From Sulfuricella sp. (GTDB taxonomy: Bacteria > Pseudomonadota > Gammaproteobacteria > Burkholderiales > Sulfuricellaceae): 64,000 nt of DNA. The position numbers and the translations under genes are program-made. Below are positions 56,345 to 64,000 of this stretch, in pieces. Position 1 is the stretch's first letter, and every line of letters starts with the position of its first letter. The notes under the pieces are model-generated. The model ran no database searches. It worked only from the letters and a program-made list of their open reading frames with translations, and was not told where the DNA came from. The DNA is taken from assembly GCA_018336195.1 (NCBI GenBank), contig JAGXQV010000145.1, forward strand, positions 45,995-109,994. The letters are read 5' to 3'.

Positions 56345-57508
56345 ATGAATCTTCACGAATATCAAGCCAAACAACTCTTGAAGGAATTCGGCATCGCCAC
56401 CCCGCGCGGCGCGGTGCTCGAAAATGCAGCGCAAGGCACAGCCATCGCCACCGAACTGGGCGGCAACGCCTGGGTGGTGAAAGCGCAAATCCATGCCGGC
56501 GGGCGCGGCAAGGCCGGCGGCGTCAAGCTGGTCAAATCCCACGCCGCCCTCGACGAAGCCGTCACCGCGCTGCTCGGCAAAAACCTGGTCACTTACCAGA
56601 ACGCCCCGGATGGTCAGACGGTGGGACGCCTGCTCATCGAAGAAACCCTGCCAATCGTCCGCGAGCTGTATCTGAGCCTCACCGTGGACCGCGAATCGGA
56701 GCGCATCGTGGTGGTCGCTTCGGGGAGCGGCGGCATGGAAATCGAGGAAATCGCCAAGACCGCGCCGGAAAAAATCCTCCGCGAAACCTGCGACCTGGTA
56801 TGGGGCCTGCGCAACTTCCAGTGCCGCAACCTGGCTTTCGGCCTGGAACTGGAAGGCCCGCAGATCGGCGAGTTCGTCAAACTGGCGAAGGGCTTGTACC
56901 AGATGTTCCTGAAAATGGACCTGTCCATGGTCGAAATCAACCCGCTGATCGTCACCAGCGACGGCAAATTGGTTGCCCTGGACTGCAAGATCGGGGTGGA
57001 CGACAACGCCCTGTACCGCCAGAAAGCCCTGGCGGAAATCCACGACACCACCCAGGTGGATGCCAAGGAAGTGGCGGCGCACGAATACGACCTCAATTAC
57101 ATCGCACTGAACGGCAGCATCGGCTGCATGGTCAACGGCGCCGGGCTGGCGATGGCCACCATGGATCTCATCAAGCTGCACGGCGGCCAACCCGCCAACT
57201 TCCTCGACGTGGGCGGCGGCGCCACCGCCGAGACGGTCGCCAAGGCGTTCCAGATCATCCTCTCGGACACCAACGTCAAGGCCATCCTGGTCAACATTTT
57301 CGGCGGCATCATGCGTTGCGACATCATTGCCGAAGGCATCATCACGGCGGTCAAGGAAGTCGGCGTGAAGGTTCCGGTGATCGTGCGCCTGGAAGGCACC
57401 AACGTCGAACTGGGCCAGAAGATGCTGGCCGAATCCGGCCTCGCCATCATTTCCGCCAACGACCTCACCGACGCCGCCAAGCGCGCGGTCGCCGCAGTGA
57501 ATGGATAA
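56345..57508 (+). CDS. sucC: succinyl-CoA synthetase beta subunit (ADP-forming)
   Basis: A 387-residue ATP-grasp protein of usual length. [16 protein letters not shown] start, [16 protein letters not shown] (nucleotide binding), [31 protein letters not shown] and [18 protein letters not shown]. Works with SucD to turn succinyl-CoA into succinate with formation of ATP in the TCA cycle. sucD begins 9 bp after its stop, so the two are an operon. Confidence 0.97.
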   Translation: MNLHEYQAKQLLKEFGIATPRGAVLENAAQGTAIATELGGNAWVVKAQIHAGGRGKAGGVKLVKSHAALDEAVTALLGKNLVTYQNAPDGQTVGRLLIEETLPIVRELYLSLTVDRESERIVVVASGSGGMEIEEIAKTAPEKILRETCDLVWGLRNFQCRNLAFGLELEGPQIGEFVKLAKGLYQMFLKMDLSMVEINPLIVTSDGKLVALDCKIGVDDNALYRQKALAEIHDTTQVDAKEVAAHEYDLNYIALNGSIGCMVNGAGLAMATMDLIKLHGGQPANFLDVGGGATAETVAKAFQIILSDTNVKAILVNIFGGIMRCDIIAEGIITAVKEVGVKVPVIVRLEGTNVELGQKMLAESGLAIISANDLTDAAKRAVAAVNG

Positions 57509-57517
57509 GGATCGAAC

Positions 57518-58399
57518 ATGAGCATACTCGTCAACCAGGACACCAAAGTCATTTGCCAGGGCTTCACCGGCAAGCAGGGCACATTCCACTCCGAACAGGC
57601 CATCGCCTACGGCACCAAGATGGTCGGCGGCGTCACGCCCGGCAAGGGCGGCCAGACCCACATCAATCTGCCGGTGTTCAACACCGTCCGCGATGCGGTA
57701 AAACAAACCGGCGCCAATGCCACCATGATCTACGTGCCGCCGGCTTTTGCGGCGGACTCCATCATGGAAGCGGCGGATGCCGGCATCGAAGTGATCGTGT
57801 GCATCACCGAGGGCATCCCGGTGCTCGACATGATGCGCGTCAAGGCCGCCCTCAAGGACAGCCGGTCGGTGCTGATCGGGCCGAACTGCCCCGGCATTAT
57901 CACCCCCGGCGCCTGCAAGATCGGCATCATGCCCGGCTTCATCCACCAGCAGGGCAAGGTCGGCATCGTCTCGCGCTCCGGCACCCTGACCTACGAAGCG
58001 GTCTACCAGACCACCAAGGCCGGGCTGGGACAAAGCACCTGCGTGGGCATCGGCGGCGACCCCATCAAGGGTCTGGATTTCATCGACTGCCTGCAGCTAT
58101 TCCAGGACGACCCGCAGACCGAAGCGATCATCATGGTCGGCGAAATCGGCGGCACCCGCGAGGAAGCGGCGGCGGAATTCATCAAGGCCTACGTCACCAA
58201 GCCGGTGGCCGCCTACATCGCCGGCCAGACCGCGCCGAAAGGCAAGCGCATGGGCCATGCCGGGGCGATCATTGCCGGCGGCAGCGGCCTGGCGTCCGAC
58301 AAGATCACGGCACTGGAAGGCGCCGGAGTAGTCGTCGCCAAGTCACCGGCGGAACTCGGCCTCGCCGTCACCCAGGCGATTGCCGCACATAAAGGTTGA
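57518..58399 (+). CDS. sucD: succinyl-CoA synthetase alpha subunit
   Basis: A 293-residue protein. Opening [27 protein letters not shown], CoA-binding Rossmann fold, [15 protein letters not shown], and the phospho-histidine loop [16 protein letters not shown] (His ~246 carries phosphate). Usual length and complete. NAD synthetase follows within 60 bp. Confidence 0.97.
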   Translation: MSILVNQDTKVICQGFTGKQGTFHSEQAIAYGTKMVGGVTPGKGGQTHINLPVFNTVRDAVKQTGANATMIYVPPAFAADSIMEAADAGIEVIVCITEGIPVLDMMRVKAALKDSRSVLIGPNCPGIITPGACKIGIMPGFIHQQGKVGIVSRSGTLTYEAVYQTTKAGLGQSTCVGIGGDPIKGLDFIDCLQLFQDDPQTEAIIMVGEIGGTREEAAAEFIKAYVTKPVAAYIAGQTAPKGKRMGHAGAIIAGGSGLASDKITALEGAGVVVAKSPAELGLAVTQAIAAHKG

Positions 58400-58455
58400 T
58401 TTATCCGGGGCGGGACGTGCATAGTCACGAATCCGCCCCATCGACTTCGACCCGC

Positions 58456-60427
<1,972 letters not shown>

Positions 60428-60429
60428 TC

Positions 60430-60843
60430 ATGGCCTACATCAACTGGGAAGCACGATTTTCAGTGGGCAATCCAACCATCGACGAGCAACACCAGGAACT
60501 GTTTGCCCTCATCAACCGCGCCTATGAAACCATCGGCGGCGACCCGCTCAACGAGTACGAAGCGCTCTGGGTGATCCTCTCCAAGCTGATCGACTACACC
60601 CGTTTTCACTTCGCCGAGGAAGAAGGAATGATGGAGCGCGCCGGCTATCCGGAGCTCGCCGAACACCGCGTGCTGCACCGCGCCCTGATCCAGAAAACCG
60701 AACAGATGCTCGACACGCTGGAAAGCGGCGAAGCGGCCATCGGCGCGGAAAAGCTCTGCCAGTTCATCAAGGACTGGATCGAGCAGCACGTTCTCACGGT
60801 TGACCGCCGCTATATGGCCTACCTCGCCAAAAGCACGGCGTAA
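60430..60843 (+). CDS. bacteriohemerythrin
   Basis: A 137-residue hemerythrin with ligand pattern IDEQHQELF, HFAEEE, HRVLH and HVLTVD. It is clearly related in sequence to the first hemerythrin at 958-1374 (GYPE-x-A-x-H-x-x-x-H is shared). Its ATG begins 2 bp after the PII stop, so it is cotranscribed and possibly coupled with glnB. It likely binds O2. A terminator follows. Confidence 0.9.
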   Translation: MAYINWEARFSVGNPTIDEQHQELFALINRAYETIGGDPLNEYEALWVILSKLIDYTRFHFAEEEGMMERAGYPELAEHRVLHRALIQKTEQMLDTLESGEAAIGAEKLCQFIKDWIEQHVLTVDRRYMAYLAKSTA

Positions 60844-60848
60844 TATAG

Positions 60849-60879
60849 AAAAACGGCGGCAAATTGCCGCCGTTCTTTT
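60849..60879. terminator. rho-independent terminator
   Basis: AACGGCGGC and GCCGCCGTT form a 9-bp stem with loop AAATT, with CTTTTG to the right and GAAAAA to the left. It lies between the hemerythrin and the convergent bamD gene and may serve both strands. Confidence 0.85.
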
Positions 60880-60895
60880 GCTGCCCTATCGCTCT

Positions 60896-61678
60896 CTACC
60901 AGAGCTTCCACCACGGCGAACTATCCTTGTCCTTCCCGGCTTTCCGGCTTTCCGGGAAATTCTTTTGCAATACCCGCAACGTATCGTCGCGCAAATCTTT
61001 CATGCCTAGCGTATCGTAAGCTTTCGCCATCAACGTCAGCGCCTCCTCGGTCGTCGGCGCTTGCGGATAGCGCTTGATCGCTTCTTGGCAGCGGTTCACT
61101 GCAGCCACATAAGCCCCCCGTTTGAAATAATACCGAGCCACATGCAATTCGTGGGACGCCAGCGCATTGACCAGGTACTTCATGCGCGCCACCGCATCCG
61201 GGGCATATTTGCTCTCCGGAAAACGGGTCGCCAACTCTTTGAATGAGTCGAAGGAATCGCGCGCCGCCTTGGGATCGCGCTCGGACATATCCTGATTCGC
61301 GATGGCGCCCAACAAGCCCTGATCCTCGTTAAAATTCACCAACCCCTTCAGGTAATACGCGTAATCGACGCTGGGGTGATTGGGGTGCAATTTGATGAAG
61401 CGCTCGCATGCTGCGATCGAGGATGCCTGATCGCTGTTCTTGAAATGGGCATACGCCACTTCGAGTTGCGCCTGCTGGGCATAGCGCCCATAGGGATAGC
61501 GCGCCTCGAGGATCTCGAAATACTTGATGGCTTTTTCATAGCCGCCGTCGTTCATTTCCGATTTGGCCTCGGAATAGAGTTTCTGCGCCGACCACCCGCG
61601 GGTCTCGTCATTCATATCCGGGATCAGGCTGCATCCGGCTAGCAGGAAAACGAGAAAAACGACTAAACTATGTTTCAT
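60896..61678 (-). CDS. bamD: outer-membrane assembly lipoprotein BamD (ComL)
   Basis: A 260-residue lipoprotein: signal with lipobox (LVVFLVFLLAGCS), then five TPR-like repeats (AQKLYSEAKSEMNDGGYEKAIKYFEILEARYPYGRYAQQAQLEVAYAHFK seen in parts as EAKSEMNDGGYEKAIKYF and YGRYAQQAQLEVAYAHF). PEVDYAYYLKG-like SVDYAYYLKGLVNF and FPESKYAPDA follow. It anchors to the outer membrane and helps BamA insert barrel proteins. The start codon overlaps the divergent rluD start by 2 bp. Confidence 0.95.
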   Translation of the reverse strand: MKHSLVVFLVFLLAGCSLIPDMNDETRGWSAQKLYSEAKSEMNDGGYEKAIKYFEILEARYPYGRYAQQAQLEVAYAHFKNSDQASSIAACERFIKLHPNHPSVDYAYYLKGLVNFNEDQGLLGAIANQDMSERDPKAARDSFDSFKELATRFPESKYAPDAVARMKYLVNALASHELHVARYYFKRGAYVAAVNRCQEAIKRYPQAPTTEEALTLMAKAYDTLGMKDLRDDTLRVLQKNFPESRKAGKDKDSSPWWKLW

Positions 61679-62654
61679 GAGCGCGTCCGATTCGAATAAT
61701 CCTAGCGATTATAACCCAACCCCCCCGCAAATCCACCTGACCATTCCCCCGGAACTGGCCGGCTTGCGCTTTGACCAGGCTCTGCAAAAACTGCTGCCGG
61801 AATATTCGCGCAGCCGTTTGCAGGAATGGATCAAACACGAATACGCCATTCTCTCCGGCCAGCCCGCCACGCCGAAGCAGACGGTATGGGGCGGAGAACG
61901 GGTCAGCGTCGCACCGCAAGCGGCGCCCGAGGAAAACGCCTACGTCGCGGAAGAAATCGCCCTCGCCATCGTCCATGAAGACGATGGCCTGATCGTGATC
62001 GACAAGCCCGCCGGCCTGGTGGTCCATCCCGGCAGCGGCAACTGGCAGGGCACCCTGCTCAATGCCCTTCTCCACCATGCCCCCCAGTTGGCCGGCATTC
62101 CCCGTGCCGGTATCGTCCATCGCCTCGACAAGGACACCAGCGGCTTGTTGGTGGTCGCCAAGACGCTCACCGCACAAACCGACCTGGTGCGCCAGTTGCA
62201 GGCGCGTAGCGTGAAGCGCGAATACCTGGCGCTGGTGCAGGGCGACCTGGCCCACGACGGCTCGGTCGAAGCACCGCTGGGACGTCACCCGATCCACCGC
62301 ACCAAAATGGCGATCGTCTCCGACGGCAAGCCGGCAACCACCCATTACCGGGTTCTTGAACACTACCCCCAACACACCCTGGTGGAATGTCGCCTGGAAA
62401 CCGGACGCACCCACCAGATCCGCGTCCACATGCTGTCCATCGGTCACCCCCTGGCCGGCGATCCGGTGTATGGCGGCAAGCCGGCCAACCTGCCGCCCGC
62501 CGTCCGCGAGGCGACCAAGGCGCTCGGCAGGCAAGCGCTGCACGCCCGCCGCCTCGGCCTGATCCACCCGCTCAGCCATGAATTCATGGAATGGCATTCA
62601 GCCATCCCGGCGGACCTGGCAACCTTGCTCGAAGTCTTGCACGGTGCCGCCTGA
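61677..62654 (+). CDS. rluD: 23S rRNA pseudouridine synthase RluD
   Basis: A 325-residue protein: an S4 RNA-binding domain (FDQALQKLLPEYSRSRLQEWIKHEYAILSG region) and the RluA/RluD catalytic domain with IDKPAGLVVHPGSGNWQGTL, the catalytic Asp in GIVHRLDKDTSGLLVVA, and GRTHQIRVHMLSIGHPLAGDP. It isomerises U1911, U1915 and U1917 of 23S rRNA in family members. ATG 61677 shares bases with the bamD start. There is no Shine-Dalgarno sequence before it. A TAAACT (61664-61669) could drive a leaderless transcript. Confidence 0.94.
   Translation: MSASDSNNPSDYNPTPPQIHLTIPPELAGLRFDQALQKLLPEYSRSRLQEWIKHEYAILSGQPATPKQTVWGGERVSVAPQAAPEENAYVAEEIALAIVHEDDGLIVIDKPAGLVVHPGSGNWQGTLLNALLHHAPQLAGIPRAGIVHRLDKDTSGLLVVAKTLTAQTDLVRQLQARSVKREYLALVQGDLAHDGSVEAPLGRHPIHRTKMAIVSDGKPATTHYRVLEHYPQHTLVECRLETGRTHQIRVHMLSIGHPLAGDPVYGGKPANLPPAVREATKALGRQALHARRLGLIHPLSHEFMEWHSAIPADLATLLEVLHGAA
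61708..61713 (-). promoter_or_regulatory. bamD -10 box inside the rluD coding region
   Basis: A perfect TATAAT on the minus strand lies 30 bp upstream of the bamD ATG, within codons 11-13 of rluD. No good -35 is visible; the preceding GGG run spacer is unusual. Confidence 0.5.
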
Positions 62655-63375
62655 CGACTGGATCACCCCGGACTGGCCGGTGCCCGCCAACGTGCGCGCG
62701 CTGGTCACCACGCGCAATGGCGGCGTCTCCGCTGCCCCTTATGCCAGCCTCAACCTCGGCGATCACGTCGGCGACGATCCGCAAACGGTGTTGCGCAACC
62801 GCGCCATCCTGCGTGAATCACTGCCTGCCGAACCGTTGTGGCTGAAGCAGGTGCATTCCACCGCCGTCGCGGAGGCGGGCACGGCGTGCGGCGTTCCCGA
62901 GGCCGACGCCAGCATCGCCCGCCAGGCCCATCAAGTATGTGCCGTGCTCACCGCCGATTGCCTGCCGGTATTGCTGTGCGACCGTACCGGATGCGTGGCG
63001 GCGGCGGTTCACGCCGGCTGGCGCGGCTTGGCGGCGGGAGTCATCGAGCAGACCGTGGCGAACATGGGTACTCCCCCGGAAAAACTGCTGGCCTGGCTCG
63101 GCCCGGCGATCGGTCCGCAGGCTTTCGAAGTCGGCGCGGAAGTCCGGCAAATTTTCCTCGCCGGCAATCCGGCGTGTGCCGGCGCCTTTGTGCCGCACGG
63201 GACGGGGAAATACCTTGCCGACATCTACCAACTGGCGCGTCTGAGCCTGGCGGGTTGCGGGGTCACCGCGGTGTACGGCGGGGAATACTGCACCTTTCGC
63301 GACCGCGAACGCTTCTTTTCCTACCGCCGCGACCCCACCACCGGACGCATGGCTTCTCTCATCTGGCTCACCTGA
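62644..63375 (+). CDS. pgeF: PgeF/YfiH-family protein (multicopper polyphenol oxidase-type fold)
   Basis: A 243-residue protein. GTG 62644 overlaps the rluD end by 11 bp and gives the usual start (DDWITPDWPVPANVRALVTTRNGGVS). Family marks: NLGDHVGDDPQTVLRNR, LWLKQVHST, VLTADCLPVLLCD, VHAGWRGLAAGVIE and GPAIGPQAFEVGAEV. Zinc-binding His and Cys residues sit in these blocks. The family repairs mis-added L-Ser in peptidoglycan (PgeF) or acts as a purine nucleoside enzyme (LACC1 homologues). Conserved next to rluD in many proteobacteria. Confidence 0.9.
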   Translation: MPPDDWITPDWPVPANVRALVTTRNGGVSAAPYASLNLGDHVGDDPQTVLRNRAILRESLPAEPLWLKQVHSTAVAEAGTACGVPEADASIARQAHQVCAVLTADCLPVLLCDRTGCVAAAVHAGWRGLAAGVIEQTVANMGTPPEKLLAWLGPAIGPQAFEVGAEVRQIFLAGNPACAGAFVPHGTGKYLADIYQLARLSLAGCGVTAVYGGEYCTFRDRERFFSYRRDPTTGRMASLIWLT

Positions 63376-63420
63376 CCCATTGCGCTTATAATGCGCCTAA
63401 CCTCTTCACCGCATTAGCGT

Positions 63421-64000
63421 ATGCCGCCGAACGACCTTAAATCCCTACTCCTGATCGAACTGCTCGAAACCGAGCAGACCTATAGCGCGGCCACGATGCT
63501 CGCGAACTTCGAATGGATTATCGATGCGCAGGGCGGCAAGCTGGTCAACGCGGTGGGCAAGAAAATCGTATGTTCCCTCAACGATCCGAATCTCGCCGCC
63601 GAAACCGCCTGTCAACTAATCAGCAGCGATTATCCCGGCAAGACCACGGATCAGCCGGTGATCCGCATCTGCGTATGCCTGCTCCCCACCGGCGCGGACA
63701 GCAAGGAAGCGCAGTCCCAAGCCATCGCCGCCGCAGTGCGCGAACTGGCGAAAGCCAATCCCGGTCAGATCGTCGCCACCCAGGATACCGCCGAATTGCT
63801 CTCGGCCCAATTCGAAATCAAATACGGCTCCCCTACCGGCAAAACCGGGGTGCGGGTATTTGAAATCCTGCTGCCGGCACGCTTCCGCCAGAACGAAACC
63901 ACCCGCTTGGCCAGCGTGGCGGACCGCACCGGCAAGAAGCTGCGCTTGCGCTGGCGCCTCAAGGATCAGACCAACAAGGAAATGGTGCTGTACAGCGGCC
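63421..64000 (+). CDS. partial unknown protein (N-terminal 193 residues)
   Basis: An open frame from ATG 63421 to the window edge (no stop), 45 bp after pgeF on the same strand. The visible part begins MPPNDLKSLLLIELLETEQTYSAAT. The pattern around FEWIIDAQGGKLVNAVGKK, then VRELAKANPGQIVATQDTAELL-like repeats (AANPGQIVATQDTAELLS region) and FEIKYGSPTGKTGVRVFEIL, suggests an adenylate/guanylate cyclase-like fold that lacks clear catalytic residues. I do not recognise the full protein. It may continue with a C-terminal domain outside the window. Confidence 0.6.
   Translation, partial: MPPNDLKSLLLIELLETEQTYSAATMLANFEWIIDAQGGKLVNAVGKKIVCSLNDPNLAAETACQLISSDYPGKTTDQPVIRICVCLLPTGADSKEAQSQAIAAAVRELAKANPGQIVATQDTAELLSAQFEIKYGSPTGKTGVRVFEILLPARFRQNETTRLASVADRTGKKLRLRWRLKDQTNKEMVLYSG

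Overview
The window looks like chromosomal DNA of a Gram-negative, flagellated, respiratory bacterium, most probably a betaproteobacterium of the Nitrosomonadales/Sulfuricella type. That placement is inferred from gene content and protein style, not from any search. Supporting content: an octaheme tetrathionate-reductase-family cytochrome with a membrane cytochrome b, a YfiR/CHASE-type kinase/TonB-receptor set, a fliEFGHIJ operon, PII, BamD and RluD. Most of the window is GC-rich and densely coded. About 1.4-11.9 kb is clearly less GC-rich, loosely packed and full of unfamiliar genes.

Layout. 0-1.4 kb: 3' end of glycogen phosphorylase and a hemerythrin. 1.4-11.9 kb: an accessory island holding a WYL-domain regulator; a three-gene operon of unknown membrane-type proteins closed by a terminator; a Cys-cluster protein; a small membrane protein; an isolated zapD; a helicase C-terminal remnant; a ccdAB toxin-antitoxin pair with a readable promoter/operator; and a large secreted RCC1/Ig-like protein. 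A 35-bp motif is repeated upstream of two of these units. 11.9-20 kb: a 2370-residue Ser/Thr kinase-ATPase-histidine kinase hybrid that overlaps a REC-GGDEF diguanylate cyclase by 4 bp. 20-25.6 kb: an alcohol/aldehyde oxidation locus (ALDH and a secreted Cys-rich protein on the minus strand; a Tat-signal small subunit and a GMC oxidoreductase on the plus strand). 25.7-26.2 kb: tRNA-Ser(UGA) and a 169-bp inverted-repeat element.

26.2-35.1 kb: mixed housekeeping and signalling genes (Bax-inhibitor-1 family, RlmD, a PolB-like exonuclease, a PocR histidine kinase, DUF2238, an AF1514-like small protein, Fe-alcohol dehydrogenase, YjbQ, an MCP with C-terminal PilZ). 35.3-38.4 kb: DUF302 protein, octaheme cytochrome and cytochrome b. 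38.7-43.9 kb: hybrid kinase, YfiR and TonB receptor. 44.3-46 kb: a divergent FliD-like gene followed directly by two abutting inverted-repeat elements that share one CTAG. 46-54.4 kb: tlpA-like gene, fliJ, fliI, fliH, fliG, fliF, fliE and a sigma-54-dependent regulator, all on the minus strand. 54.8-64 kb: an EAL/HDOD protein, sucCD, NAD synthetase, PII, a second hemerythrin, bamD and rluD (divergent with overlapping start codons), pgeF and a partial unknown gene.

The best candidate for something undescribed is the WYL-associated three-gene cassette at 1.5-6.0 kb with its duplicated 35-bp motif. Other items worth attention are the paired repeat elements at 45.7-46.0 kb, a thioredoxin-like gene where fliK would usually be, and the oxidation locus with its unrecognised secreted partner. 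All functional statements come from reading motifs by eye; no similarity search was run.
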